Assembly: GCF_014640615.1 (NCBI RefSeq)
Contig: NZ_BMHH01000004.1
Coordinates: 62,001 to 126,000 of the forward strand
Direction of reading: 5' to 3'
Source of the DNA: Paramesorhizobium endophyticum
GTDB lineage: Bacteria; Pseudomonadota; Alphaproteobacteria; Rhizobiales; Rhizobiaceae
DNA: 64,000 nt
Shown: positions 44,301 to 52,962 of the stretch, piece by piece
How positions within the stretch are numbered: the stretch's first letter is position 1
Layout: every line of letters starts with the position of its first letter
Notes under the pieces: model-generated
Databases searched by the model: none
The model's input: only the letters and a program-made list of their open reading frames with translations
What the model was told of the DNA's origin: nothing
Program-made: the position numbers and the translations under genes

Positions 44301-45083
44301 GCCCACCTCGCCTTGCCGAAGGAGGACGAGAAGATCCGCTTCCGCGATCTCGTCGCCCAGCCGCGCAAGATCATTTCCTCGCCGATCTGGTCAGGCCTCG
44401 AAAGTGAGCATGTCTGCTACAATGCCGGCTATACTAACGTGCATCAGCTTATCCCCTGGCGCACGCTGACCGGACGGCAGCAGTTCTATCAGGATCATCT
44501 GTGGATGCGCGCCTTCGGCGAGGGCTTCGTCACCTGGAAGCCGCCGGTCGATTTGAAGACCGTGGCGAGCACACTGAAGGACAATCACGATGGCAGCCCG
44601 CATGTGGTGCTGAACTTCATCACGCCGCACCAGAAATGGGGCATCCACTCCACCTATTCGGACAATCTCCTGATGCTGACGCTCAATCGTGGCGGCCCGG
44701 TGGCGTGGATTTCGGAAGAGGACGCGAGGAAGGCAGCTATTCAGGACAATGACTGGATCGAGGTCTTCAACCGCAACGGCGTGCTGACCGCGCGCGCCGT
44801 GGTTTCGCAGCGCGTCAATCCCGGCATGTGCATGATGTACCACGCGCAGGAGAAGATCGTGAACACTCCCGGCACGGCCATCACCGGCCAGCGCGGCGGC
44901 ATTCACAACTCCGTCACCCGCGCGGTGCTGAAGCCCACCCACATGATCGGCGGCTATGTCCACCAGGCCTACGGCTTCAACTATTACGGCACCGTCGGCT
45001 CCAACCGGGATGAATTCGTGATCGTGCGCAAGATGGTGGGCGCGGTCGATTGGATGGAAGAAAAATTGGAGGCCGCAGAATGA
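41352..45083 (+). CDS. narG: Respiratory nitrate reductase alpha subunit NarG
   Basis: A 1243-aa molybdoenzyme subunit, close to E. coli NarG (1247 aa). The start is a TTG at 41352 after AAAGGAG: SHFLDRLTFFRKN aligns with the E. coli N-terminus and there is no suitable ATG. The FS0 cluster ligands lie in STHGVNCTGSCSWKVYVKGG, and YDWYCDLPPSSPQTWGEQTD contains the Asp that binds molybdenum. The cofactor region ends in RAVLKPTHMIGGYVHQAYGF. It reduces nitrate to nitrite on the cytoplasmic face of the membrane using quinol electrons passed through NarI and NarH. Its stop overlaps narH (ATGA). Confidence 0.97.
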   Translation: MSHFLDRLTFFRKNVSEFSNGHGIVTHENRDWEEGYRARWQHDKIVRSTHGVNCTGSCSWKVYVKGGIVTWETQQTDYPRTRPDLPNHEPRGCPRGASYSWYLYSGNRVKYPLVRGRLLKLWREARKEKTPVAAWTSIVEDPKKRASYTSIRGHGGFVRAEWDEVTEIIAAANAYTAKRYGPDRVVGFSPIPAMSMVSYAAGTRYLSLLGGTCLSFYDWYCDLPPSSPQTWGEQTDVAESADWYNAGFLMLWGSNVPQTRTPDAHFYTEARYKGTKSAVVSPDYAEATKFADIWLQPKQGTDAALALAMGHVILKEYHLNRQVPYFADYVRKYTDLPMLVRLVEKDGAYVPDNFLRASDFDGSLGETENADWKTVALDEASGGAVAPLGTAGFRWDKEKGRWNLEEKDGKGRETRLKLSQIGKGSETAVVAFPDFGGRATEHFVKTEHGEILNRNVPVSRVKLRDGEALVATVFDLLCANYGVDRGLGGGNVASSYDEDVPCTPAWAEKITGVPRNAIITVAREFATNAEKTNGRSMVILGAGLNHWYHMDMNYRGIINMLVLCGCIGQSGGGWSHYVGQEKLRPQTGWAPLAFALDWGRPPRQMNGTSFFYAHTDQWRYETLSVKEILSPTAPEGDWSGSLIDYNARAERMGWLPSAPQIKANPLSIAVKAEAAGLEPKDYVAKALKAGELELACHDPDHPDNWPRNLFVWRSNLLGSSGKGHEYFLKHLLGTYHGVLGKDLGEEGLEKPKEIAWHDDAPKGKLDLLVTLDFRMSTTSVYSDIVLPTATWYEKNDLNTSDMHPFIHPLTAAVDPVWGSRTDWDIYKGIAKKFSEIAPEVLGVEKDVVLTPILHDSPGELAQPFDVKDWKRGETEPVPGLTMPQVAVVERDYPNLYKRFTALGPLMEKLGNGGKGIAWETAHEVELLRALNGAVLDDGPAKGQPKIETDIDAAEVILTLAPETNGEVAVRSWEALSQRTGRDHAHLALPKEDEKIRFRDLVAQPRKIISSPIWSGLESEHVCYNAGYTNVHQLIPWRTLTGRQQFYQDHLWMRAFGEGFVTWKPPVDLKTVASTLKDNHDGSPHVVLNFITPHQKWGIHSTYSDNLLMLTLNRGGPVAWISEEDARKAAIQDNDWIEVFNRNGVLTARAVVSQRVNPGMCMMYHAQEKIVNTPGTAITGQRGGIHNSVTRAVLKPTHMIGGYVHQAYGFNYYGTVGSNRDEFVIVRKMVGAVDWMEEKLEAAE

Positions 45084-46609
45084 CCATTCGCGCCCAGATC
45101 GGCATGGTGCTGAACCTCGACAAATGCATCGGCTGCCACACCTGCTCCGTCACCTGCAAGAATGTCTGGACGAACCGCGAGGGCGTGGAATACGCTTGGT
45201 TCAACAATGTCGAGACCAAGCCCGGCATTGGCTATCCCAAGGAATGGGAGAACCAGAAGCGCTGGAAAGGCGGCTGGAAGCGGCGCAAGGACGGCAAGAT
45301 CGAGCCGCGCATCGGCGCGAAATGGCGGGTGCTCGCCAATATCTTCGCCAATCCCGACCTGCCGGAGATCGACGACTATTACGAGCCCTTCACCTTCGAT
45401 TACGAGCATTTGCAAAACGCGCCGCTCTCCAAGGCTTTCCCGACCGCGCGCCCGCGCTCGGCGATAACAGGCGAGCGGATGGAGAAAATCGAATGGGGGC
45501 CGAACTGGGAGGAAATCCTCGGCGGCGAGTTCGCTAAGCGCTCGAAGGACCAGAATTTCGAGGGCCTAGAGAAGGAAATCTACGGGCAGTTCGAAAACAC
45601 CTTCATGATGTATCTGCCCCGGCTGTGCGAGCATTGCCTCAACCCGGCCTGCGTCGCCTCCTGCCCGTCCGGCGCCATCTACAAGCGGGAGGAAGACGGC
45701 ATCGTCCTCATCGATCAGGACAAGTGCCGCGGCTGGCGCATGTGCATCTCCGGCTGCCCCTACAAGAAAATCTATTACAACTGGTCATCGGGCAAATCGG
45801 AGAAATGCACCTTCTGCTTTCCGCGCATCGAGGCGGGCATGCCGACCGTCTGCTCGGAAACCTGCGTCGGGCGCATCCGCTATCTGGGCGTGATGCTCTA
45901 TGATTCCGATGCTATCGAGAAGGCGGCGAGCGCGGCGGATGAGAAGGACCTCTATCAGGCCCAGCTCGACCTGTTCATCGACCCCAACGACCCCGCCGTC
46001 ATCGCCCGAGCCCGCGCCGATGGCGTGCCGGATGCCTGGCTGGAAGCGGCGAAGCATTCGCCCGTCTACAAGATGGCGATGGAATGGAAGGTGGCCTTCC
46101 CGCTCCATCCCGAATACCGCACGCTGCCCATGGTCTGGTACGTGCCGCCGCTCTCGCCGATCCAGTCTGCGGCGGAAGCGGGCAAGATGGGCATCGACGG
46201 CGGCATGCCCGATGTGCGCTCGCTGCGCATCCCGGTGAAATATCTCGCCAACCTGCTCACCGCGGGCGATGTGGAGCCTGTCGTGAAGGGCCTCGAAACC
46301 ATGCTCGCCATGCGCACCTATATGCGGGCGAAGACGGTGGACGGGGTGACCGATGAGGCCATCGCCGGCAAGGTCGGCCTTTCCGGGCGGCAGATCGAGG
46401 AGATGTACCGCATCATGGCCATCGCCAATTACGAGGACCGCTTTGTCATCCCGTCCTCGCACCGCGAGCAGATCGAGGATGCCTATGATCTGCGCGGCTC
46501 CTGCGGCTTCTCCTTCGGCAATGGCTGCTCCGGCGGCGACAGCACGGCGAGCCTGTTCGGCGGTGGCAAGAAGCACAATGCCAGAAATCCGATGGAGATT
46601 GCCCGATGA
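45080..46609 (+). CDS. narH: Respiratory nitrate reductase beta subunit NarH
   Basis: A 509-aa iron-sulfur protein. Four cysteine groups are visible: CIGCHTCSVTCKN near residue 16, CEHCLNPACVASCPSGAIYK near 185, CRGWRMCISGCPYKK near 217 and CTFCFPRIEAG with the following CSETCVGR. The tryptophan in CRGWRMC replaces a cysteine and gives the [3Fe-4S] cluster typical of NarH. It carries electrons from the NarI haems to NarG. Both ends overlap the neighbouring genes by four bases. Confidence 0.97.
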   Translation: MTIRAQIGMVLNLDKCIGCHTCSVTCKNVWTNREGVEYAWFNNVETKPGIGYPKEWENQKRWKGGWKRRKDGKIEPRIGAKWRVLANIFANPDLPEIDDYYEPFTFDYEHLQNAPLSKAFPTARPRSAITGERMEKIEWGPNWEEILGGEFAKRSKDQNFEGLEKEIYGQFENTFMMYLPRLCEHCLNPACVASCPSGAIYKREEDGIVLIDQDKCRGWRMCISGCPYKKIYYNWSSGKSEKCTFCFPRIEAGMPTVCSETCVGRIRYLGVMLYDSDAIEKAASAADEKDLYQAQLDLFIDPNDPAVIARARADGVPDAWLEAAKHSPVYKMAMEWKVAFPLHPEYRTLPMVWYVPPLSPIQSAAEAGKMGIDGGMPDVRSLRIPVKYLANLLTAGDVEPVVKGLETMLAMRTYMRAKTVDGVTDEAIAGKVGLSGRQIEEMYRIMAIANYEDRFVIPSSHREQIEDAYDLRGSCGFSFGNGCSGGDSTASLFGGGKKHNARNPMEIAR

Positions 46610-47292
46610 AAAGCTTCAAGGCGCTCTCCGCGCTCATCTCCTATCCGAAGCCGGATCTCATCGCGGCGCTGCCCGATATCCGCGCCGTGCTCCATGAAGA
46701 AGGACTGCTGGCTGAGGCGCAGCTCGCCGGTCTCGACCACTTCCTCGACTGGATGGCAAAGGCCGATGGCTACGAACTCGAGGAAAGCTATGTCCACCTG
46801 TTCGACAGATCGCGGGCGTTGTCGCTCAACCTGTTCGAACATATCCATGGCGAATCCCGCGACCGGGGTCAGGCGATGGTGGACCTGAAGGCGCTTTACG
46901 AGCGTCAAGGGTTGCATATGGGGCAGGGGGAATTGCCCGATTATTTGCCTCTCTTCCTCGAATTCCTGTCCCTCTTGCCGCCGGACGAGGCCCGCGCGCA
47001 TTTGCGCAACGCGGCGCATATCGTGGCGTCGCTTCATGGACGGCTCGTCAAGCGCGAAACGCCCTATGCGACCCCCTTCGCGGCCATCGCCGAACTGGCG
47101 GGGGAGAGTGCGCAAGACGCAGCAATCATGGATGACGACGGCATCGAGCCGGACGATCTGGCAAGCCTCGACGCCGCATGGGAAGAGGCGGTCGTCACCT
47201 TCGGTCCCGGCGAGGCGCTCGACGGCTGTTCGAGCGACCGGCTGAAAACCCGCCTGCGTGCCGCGCAACGCGTGCCAAGCGTCACGGCCTGA
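46606..47292 (+). CDS. narJ: Nitrate reductase assembly chaperone NarJ
   Basis: A 228-aa cytoplasmic redox-enzyme maturation protein. SFKALSALISYPKPDLIAAL opens the domain, and ESYVHLFDRSRALSLNLFEH with HGESRDRGQAMVDLKALY is the NarJ signature. It binds apo-NarG during molybdenum cofactor insertion and is not part of the final enzyme. It overlaps narH by four bases. Confidence 0.95.
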   Translation: MKSFKALSALISYPKPDLIAALPDIRAVLHEEGLLAEAQLAGLDHFLDWMAKADGYELEESYVHLFDRSRALSLNLFEHIHGESRDRGQAMVDLKALYERQGLHMGQGELPDYLPLFLEFLSLLPPDEARAHLRNAAHIVASLHGRLVKRETPYATPFAAIAELAGESAQDAAIMDDDGIEPDDLASLDAAWEEAVVTFGPGEALDGCSSDRLKTRLRAAQRVPSVTA

Positions 47293-47309
47293 AGCTCAGG
47301 AGACAGCAA

Positions 47310-48014
47310 ATGTTCGCTTACACAAATAATCTCGTCTTCGGCCTTTACCCCTATCTGTGCCTGACGGTGTTCCTCGTCGGCAGCCTCATCCGCTTCGACC
47401 GCGAGCAATATTCCTGGAAGAGCTATTCCAGCCAGCTTCTGCGGCGAAAGCAGCTGATGTGGGGTTCGAACCTGTTCCATGTCGGCATTCTCGTCATCCT
47501 GATCGGCCATATGGGCGGCCTGCTCACACCGATCTGGGTCTGGGATTTCCTCGGCGTGCCGCATGGGGCGAAGCAATTGCTCGCCATGGTCGCGGGCGGC
47601 ATCGCCGGCGTCGCCTGCTTCATCGGGTTGACACTCCTCCTGCATCGCCGGCTGTTCGACCCCCGCATCCGCAAGACGTCGAACCCCAGCGACATCGCCG
47701 TGCTGATCATCCTCTATGTCCAGCTCATTCTCGGCCTTTCGACCATCTTCGTCTCCGCGCATCATCTCGACGGTGAGGAGATGGTGAAGTTCATGAACTG
47801 GGCGCAGGGCATCGTCACCTTCCAGCCGAACGCGGCGAACTATATCGCCGATGTGAGCCCCATCTTCCGGGCGCATATCTTCCTGGGGCTGACGATTTTC
47901 CTCATCTTCCCGTTCACGCGGCTGGTGCATGTGTGGAGCGCCCCGGTCTGGTATCTCGGACGGCGCGGCTACCAGATCGTGCGTACGAAACGGTCTCCGG
48001 CGGAGCAGGCATGA
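47310..48014 (+). CDS. narI: Respiratory nitrate reductase gamma subunit NarI
   Basis: A 234-aa membrane cytochrome b with five helices. Haem-ligand histidines are seen in SNLFHVGILVILIGHMGG and in IFRAHIFLGLTIFLIFPFTR followed by LVHVWSAP; FVSAHHLDGEEM lies between. It takes electrons from quinol and passes them to NarH. CAGGAGA lies 7 bp before the ATG. Its stop overlaps the start of the PPIase gene (ATGA). Confidence 0.96.
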   Translation: MFAYTNNLVFGLYPYLCLTVFLVGSLIRFDREQYSWKSYSSQLLRRKQLMWGSNLFHVGILVILIGHMGGLLTPIWVWDFLGVPHGAKQLLAMVAGGIAGVACFIGLTLLLHRRLFDPRIRKTSNPSDIAVLIILYVQLILGLSTIFVSAHHLDGEEMVKFMNWAQGIVTFQPNAANYIADVSPIFRAHIFLGLTIFLIFPFTRLVHVWSAPVWYLGRRGYQIVRTKRSPAEQA

Positions 48015-48892
48015 TGGCGTCGATCCGCATAGACCGCCGCGCCCATGCCGCACCGGTTAAGCGGACGCATGTTCCGCTTTCCGTGGAACCCTTGACCAGC
48101 CCACCGATGGTGACGGTAAATGGCGTCACCATCGCGCAGGAGGCGATTGCCCGCGAGATGCAGAACCATCCGGCGGACGATCCGACAATCGCGTGGGCGG
48201 ACGCGGCCCGCGCGCTGGCGGTTCGGGAGCTTCTGCTGCAGGAAGCCCGGCGGCTCGATGTGATGGCGACGCCTGAAGAGAGGGAAGGGCGGAGCGAAAC
48301 GGAGGAAGAAGCGCTCATCCGGGGGCTGCTTGAGCGGGAACTTGCCGTTCCGCAGGCGGACGAGGCCTCGTGCCGGCGCTATTTCGAGAAGAATCGCCCT
48401 CGCTTCAAAAGCCCCGATCTCTTCGAGGCGGCGCATATCCTCTTCTCCGCAGACCGGCAGGACGAGGCGGCTTTCGCCAAGGCGCTCCGCTCAGCGCAGG
48501 CGGCGCTTGAGATGCTGGCCTTGCATCCCGAACGTTTCGCAGATCTCGCCCGTGAGTTCTCGGCCTGTTCGTCGTCGGGAAATGGCGGCCATCTCGGCCA
48601 GTTCACGCGCGCTCAGGTGTCGCCGGAATTCGCCTCGGCGCTCGACGGGCTGACGCCGGGTGAAATCGCTCCCGAGCCGGTCGAGACGCGCTATGGCGTC
48701 CATATCATCCGGCTCGACCGCCGCATTGGAGGCGATGATCTGCCTTTCGAGGCCGTACGCGAGCGGATCGCCGCTTTTCTTGTCCAGTCCGTCTGGCATC
48801 GCGCGGCGGCGCAGTATATCTCTCTGCTGGCGGGAAGGGCGATGATATCAGGCATCGATTTGAACAGCGCCGGGACGCCGCTCGTGCAGTAA
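48011..48892 (+). CDS. Parvulin-type peptidyl-prolyl isomerase (NifM-like)
   Basis: A 293-aa protein with no clear signal peptide, so probably cytoplasmic. The N-terminal part is a SurA/NifM-like helical arm (VTIAQEAIAREMQNHPADDP, AVRELLLQEARRL). The parvulin domain follows at about 150-260: EAAHILFSADRQDEAAFAKA, FADLAREFSACSSSGNGGHL, GQFTRAQVSPEF and YGVHIIRLDRRI. Parvulins catalyse proline cis-trans isomerisation. Its coupling to narI suggests a role in folding or maturing the nitrate reductase, as NifM does for nitrogenase iron protein. An ATG at 48014 is an alternative start. Confidence 0.92.
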   Translation: MMASIRIDRRAHAAPVKRTHVPLSVEPLTSPPMVTVNGVTIAQEAIAREMQNHPADDPTIAWADAARALAVRELLLQEARRLDVMATPEEREGRSETEEEALIRGLLERELAVPQADEASCRRYFEKNRPRFKSPDLFEAAHILFSADRQDEAAFAKALRSAQAALEMLALHPERFADLAREFSACSSSGNGGHLGQFTRAQVSPEFASALDGLTPGEIAPEPVETRYGVHIIRLDRRIGGDDLPFEAVRERIAAFLVQSVWHRAAAQYISLLAGRAMISGIDLNSAGTPLVQ

Positions 48893-48905
48893 GGCTTGAT
48901 TGAAC

Positions 48906-49427
48906 ATGGTCCGTATCGGCATTCTTACCATTTCCGACCGCGCCAGCCGCGGCGAGTATGAGGACTTAAGCGGTGCGGCCATCGTGGATTGGCTGACCCG
49001 CGCGATCACCTCGGAATGGGAGCCGCTGCGCCGCATCGTGCCCGACGGGATCGAGCCGGTGCGGGATGCCCTCGTCACGCTTTGCGACGACGACCATGCC
49101 GATCTGGTTCTGACCACCGGCGGCACCGGCCCTGCGCCGCGTGACCTGACGCCCGAGGCAATGCGGCTCGTGATGGAACGCGAACTGCCCGGCTTCGGCG
49201 AACTCATGCGTCGCATCAGCTTCGAATCCGTGCCCACCGCTATCCTGTCGCGCCAGACGGCAGGCACGCGCGGGCGCACGCTGATCGTCAATCTCCCCGG
49301 CAAGCCCGGCTCTATCAATGTATGTCTGGACGCAGTGTTCCCGGCGATCCCCTATTGCCTCGACCTGATGGGCGCGGGCCGGATAGAGACCGACCCGCAA
49401 ATATGCCGGGCGTTCAGGCCCGCGTGA
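48906..49427 (+). CDS. mog: Molybdopterin adenylyltransferase Mog
   Basis: A 173-aa enzyme very similar to E. coli MogA in key blocks: RIGILTISDRASRGEYEDLS, LVLTTGGTGPAPRDLTPEAM, ELPGFGELMRRISFESVPTA, ILSRQTAGTRGRTLIVNLPG and KPGSINVCLDAV. It adenylates molybdopterin before molybdenum insertion. A TTG at 48900 could add two residues; the ATG at 48906 is preferred. It closes the nar operon, 13 bp after the PPIase, and so supplies cofactor together with the enzyme that needs it. Confidence 0.95.
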   Translation: MVRIGILTISDRASRGEYEDLSGAAIVDWLTRAITSEWEPLRRIVPDGIEPVRDALVTLCDDDHADLVLTTGGTGPAPRDLTPEAMRLVMERELPGFGELMRRISFESVPTAILSRQTAGTRGRTLIVNLPGKPGSINVCLDAVFPAIPYCLDLMGAGRIETDPQICRAFRPA

Positions 49428-49461
49428 GAGGACGGGTTCGGATATAGTATCCCCCCGCAAG

Positions 49462-50955
49462 TCACTCCAGGCCCATGGGCGCCTCCTGCACATCGTCTCG
49501 CAGGGGCCGCTCTTCCATGGCGGCGAGGGCCACCAGCGCGATGAGAAGCCCTATCGCAGCAGCGATGAAAATCCAGCGGAAGACAAAAGCGATGTCTAGC
49601 CCGTGCGCGGTGAAGCTTTGGGCGAGCGTTTCCATCGTGATGTGGCTTGCTGCTCCGGACGGAAGAGCGCCCATGAGAATAGCGCCAAAGCCAGCCACGA
49701 CCAGCGCGCCGCCCAGCGAACGAAAGAAATTCATGGTGGCGGTGGCCGTGCCCATCTGATGCGGCACTACCGCGTTCTGGACCGAGACAGTGGCAATGGG
49801 CAGAAGCGTGCCGAGCCCGAGCCCGACGATACCCAGAAGGATTTCGAGCGTGAGATTGGACATGCCCTCCGGCACCGCGGCGAGGACCGCCAGCCCGGCG
49901 ATGGCGATAGCAAGGCCGATCATCGGCATGCGCTTGTAATGCACGACTTTCGGCATCATGCGGCCTGCACCGGTGGCGCCAAGCATGGTGCCCACCATCA
50001 GAGGCATCATGGCGACGCCGGAACTGCCCGCGCTGAAACCATAGACCGTTTCCAGGTAAATTGGCAGGTAGATGATGAGGCCGATGAACGTGCCCATGCT
50101 GAAGCAGGCCGCAATCGTTCCCATGGCGACGATCGGGTTCGCGAGCACTTCGGCGGGGATCAGGGGTTCGGGCGCAGTCATGAGCCGTCTCACAAAGGCG
50201 ACCCACAGCACGGCGGATAAAGCGAAAAGGCCGAGGATGGCGGGCGAGCTCCAGGGATAGGTGAGGCCGCCCCAGTTGAGCGCCAGCATCATCGAGACCG
50301 TGGCCGCCGCCATCAGCGCCGCTCCGCTCCAGTCGACGCGATGCGGGCGCTCGTAATGGGGCAGTTTTTTCAGGAGCGTGCTTGTCATCCAGAAAGCAAG
50401 CAGGCCTAGCGGCACGTTGATCCAGAAGATCGCCGACCAGTGCACATGTTCCGCCAGGAAGCCTCCGAGCAGCGGGCCGGCAATGCTCGACGTGATGAAG
50501 ACCGCAGCGATATAGCCTTGATAGCGCCCGCGCTCCTTGGGCGAGACGACATCGGCAATGATCGTCTGCGGCAGCGCGATGAGACCGCCGCCACCCAGGC
50601 CCTGTACGGCTCGAGCGAAGATCAACGTCAGCATGTCGGGCGACAAGGCGCTCGCGACGGAGCCTATGAGGAAGAGGGCGACCGCGACGAGAAGCGTCAC
50701 CCGCCGCCCTGCTATATCAGCCATCTTGCCATAGAGCGGCGTCACCGCCGTGGCGGTGAGGAGATAGGCGGTGACGATCCATGACAGCAGATGAATGTCG
50801 CCGAGGTCCCGCCCGATGGTCGGCATGGCGGTGGCCACGATGGTCTGGTCGAGAGACCCCAGCAGCATGGCGAGCATGATGCCGAAGACGATGGACCGCG
50901 TCTCGGAAAAGGTCAGTCCTGTCTTCCTGGAGGATTTGGATCGCGCAGCATTCAT
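49462..50955 (-). CDS. MFS drug efflux transporter, DHA2 type (EmrB/QacA-like)
   Basis: A 497-aa, 14-helix proton antiporter. The helix 1 motif LDQTIVATAMPTIGRDLGD, the loop GKMADIAGRRVTLL, RAVQGLGGGGLIALPQTIIA and motif C GPLLGGFLAEHVHWSAIFWI are all typical of EmrB/QacA proteins. It is convergent with the nar operon (34 bp apart). No regulator or membrane-fusion partner is adjacent, so it probably works alone. The exported compound is unknown. Confidence 0.93.
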   Translation of the reverse strand: MNAARSKSSRKTGLTFSETRSIVFGIMLAMLLGSLDQTIVATAMPTIGRDLGDIHLLSWIVTAYLLTATAVTPLYGKMADIAGRRVTLLVAVALFLIGSVASALSPDMLTLIFARAVQGLGGGGLIALPQTIIADVVSPKERGRYQGYIAAVFITSSIAGPLLGGFLAEHVHWSAIFWINVPLGLLAFWMTSTLLKKLPHYERPHRVDWSGAALMAAATVSMMLALNWGGLTYPWSSPAILGLFALSAVLWVAFVRRLMTAPEPLIPAEVLANPIVAMGTIAACFSMGTFIGLIIYLPIYLETVYGFSAGSSGVAMMPLMVGTMLGATGAGRMMPKVVHYKRMPMIGLAIAIAGLAVLAAVPEGMSNLTLEILLGIVGLGLGTLLPIATVSVQNAVVPHQMGTATATMNFFRSLGGALVVAGFGAILMGALPSGAASHITMETLAQSFTAHGLDIAFVFRWIFIAAAIGLLIALVALAAMEERPLRDDVQEAPMGLE

Positions 50956-51190
50956 GGGCGGAGGTTTTCCAATATTGCGTGAATAGACGGTGCAGTATCA
51001 CAAAGGCTCGACAGAAATCGATAACATTATTCAGAAATTAATCTGACGATATCAAGTTAATAAGTATTAATGTTTAAGTATATCTATGAAAATTACAGAT
51101 ATACTAATGCCCAATTTCCGGGTCACTTTGGGTCCCGGACATTGGCAAAGCTGCGCGCTTCCTATGTTTCGAGACGGCGGGTGACGCGCT
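50956..51190. other. AT-rich intergenic region with a stem-loop
   Basis: The part near 51000-51110 is AT-rich and holds the promoter side of the efflux gene. TCCGGG (51117-51122) pairs with CCCGGA (51134-51139) to form a hairpin that would follow the minus-strand binding-protein gene and may terminate it. No gene is visible. Confidence 0.5.
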
Positions 51191-52786
51191 TCAGGACTTC
51201 GTCACCCACTCGAACCGTGACAGCCACGGGCTGGCAATGACGCCGTGGACGGTTTTGCGGAACGCTGCCGTGTCGAGCACCTCGGAAAAGGGCTGGATTG
51301 GCATGGGATGCGCGTCGATATAGTGCTGGATCTCCTCATAGGCCGCCTTCTGCCTTGTCGGGTCGGCCTCGAGCAGGGCAGTCTCCACCATGCGGTTGAG
51401 TTGCGGGTCGTAGAAGCTCGCGCGCCAGCCCTGATAGTTGGTGAGCTTCGCCTTGTCCGAATTATCAGGGTTATAGGCAAGCGCGCGCAGATTGTTGTCC
51501 GGATGCGGCTGCTGGCCACCGCCGCCGCGTCCGATGAGAAGCTCGAAATTGCGGTCGCGCATGGCACCGTAAATGGTATCGCCCGAGCCGCTGATCATGC
51601 GGACGCGAAAGCCGCCCTGCTCCAGCGTGTTCTGGACCGCCGTGGCCGCCTTTGAGAACGGCTCCTCCGACAGGAAGCGCAGGGTGACATCCATGCCATC
51701 GGGATAGCCCGCTTCGGCCAGCAAGGCGCGGGCGCGCGCGACATCGAGCTTGTAGCCCGGATCGGGCAGCGAGCCGATGATGCCGGTGCTGATCGGGCGC
51801 TGCCGGAGCGTGCCGAAATAGGGCATCACCGCGCGGTTCACCCCCTCATAGTCGATGAGATGGCGTAGCGCCTGCAACACGCGCGGATCCTTGAAGCGCT
51901 CGTCCTTCATCGAGGCGGCGAGATAATAAAAGCCCGAGCCATAGGCCGTTTCGATCTCGATTTGAGGATCGGATTCGAGCGCCCGCAAATCCGGCGACTG
52001 CATGGAATAGGCGACATCTATATCGCCCTTTTCCAGCATCAGCCGCTGCGTCTGCGATTCCGGCAGATGGCGGAACAGGATGCGCCGCATGGCCGGTGGC
52101 TCGCCCCAGAAGGCCGGATTGCGCGTCATGATCACATATTCGTTCGACGCCCATTCGCTCAACGTATAGGGCCCAGACCCGGCCGCATTGGTGCGCAGCC
52201 AGGCGGCGCCCCAGTCGCCATTCACCTCATGCTTCAGCACGGTTTGCTTGTCCAGAATCGTGCCGAAGCCGTTCTGGGCAAGGATCATCATGACCAGCGT
52301 CGGATCGTCCGGCTGGGGCAGGTTCAGCACGAAAGTGTGCGGGCCTTCCACGACGAACAGCTTGTCGGCATTCTCGGCCTTGAAGCCGCGCGTCTTCAGC
52401 GCCGACGCCTGCGCGAGATTCAGCTTGAGCAGCCGGGTCAGGCTCCATTTTACATCCTCTGCGGTCACGGGGTTGTCGGAGGAGAAGCGCGCATCGGGGC
52501 GCAGGAAGAAGCGCACCGACATGCGGTCTGGCGAAATCTCCCAGCGCTCCGCCAGGCGAGGCCTGAGGCTTCGGTCCTTGGGATCGAGGATGACAAGCGT
52601 GTCGTAGATATTGTTCAACACCTGAACCGTCTCGCGCCCTGTGATGCCGGCCGGGTCGAGCGTCAGGATGTTGTTCATCGTGGTCGCCACGACCAACTGG
52701 TCAGCAGGCGTATCAGCGTGCGCCGGCAGCATGGCCGCGCCGGTGAGCATGGCGATCAGCCCCATGCGTTTCAGAAAGGTTTTCAT
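51191..52786 (-). CDS. ABC transporter substrate-binding protein, SBP_bac_5 family (uronate locus)
   Basis: A 531-aa periplasmic binding protein with a signal peptide (MKTFLKRMGLIAMLTGAAML, cleavage near PAHA-DT). The family pattern is visible in LTLDPAGITGRETVQVLNNI, VRFFLRPDARFSSDNPVTAE and AAGSGPYTLSEWASNEYVIM. GGAGGA precedes the ATG. It is followed upstream by a repeat element and the dehydratase gene on the same strand. It probably serves the permeases and ATPases at 55620-59134, which have no binding protein of their own. Unsaturated oligouronides are a reasonable guess for the ligand from the KdgF/KduI/KduD neighbours. Confidence 0.92.
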   Translation of the reverse strand: MKTFLKRMGLIAMLTGAAMLPAHADTPADQLVVATTMNNILTLDPAGITGRETVQVLNNIYDTLVILDPKDRSLRPRLAERWEISPDRMSVRFFLRPDARFSSDNPVTAEDVKWSLTRLLKLNLAQASALKTRGFKAENADKLFVVEGPHTFVLNLPQPDDPTLVMMILAQNGFGTILDKQTVLKHEVNGDWGAAWLRTNAAGSGPYTLSEWASNEYVIMTRNPAFWGEPPAMRRILFRHLPESQTQRLMLEKGDIDVAYSMQSPDLRALESDPQIEIETAYGSGFYYLAASMKDERFKDPRVLQALRHLIDYEGVNRAVMPYFGTLRQRPISTGIIGSLPDPGYKLDVARARALLAEAGYPDGMDVTLRFLSEEPFSKAATAVQNTLEQGGFRVRMISGSGDTIYGAMRDRNFELLIGRGGGGQQPHPDNNLRALAYNPDNSDKAKLTNYQGWRASFYDPQLNRMVETALLEADPTRQKAAYEEIQHYIDAHPMPIQPFSEVLDTAAFRKTVHGVIASPWLSRFEWVTKS

Positions 52787-52836
52787 TCGTTCTTCCTCCC
52801 GTTTGGTTTGCCGTGCCTTCTCTCCCGAGGCACTCC

Positions 52837-52959
52837 CTCTCCGCCGTCATTCTCGGGCTTGTCCCGAGAATCTGCCATAAGAAGAAGGCAAGCGATTACC
52901 GTCCTGGTTGAACGCTCCGTCGCAGATCCTCGGGACAAGCCCGAGGACGACGAGGAGAG
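52837..52959. repeat. Hairpin-armed intergenic repeat, copy 1
   Basis: The left arm (52837-52875) contains CCGCCGTCATTCTCGGGC, TTGTCCCGAGAATCTGC; the right arm (52922-52959) is its imperfect reverse complement. Each arm is itself a hairpin (ATTCTCGGG-N5-CCCGAGAAT on the left). The left arm is identical over about 37 bp to that of copy 2 at 55448-55601, while the core differs. The structure fits a small non-autonomous palindromic element. It lies between the dehydratase and binding-protein genes. Confidence 0.8.
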
Positions 52960-52962
52960 AAC

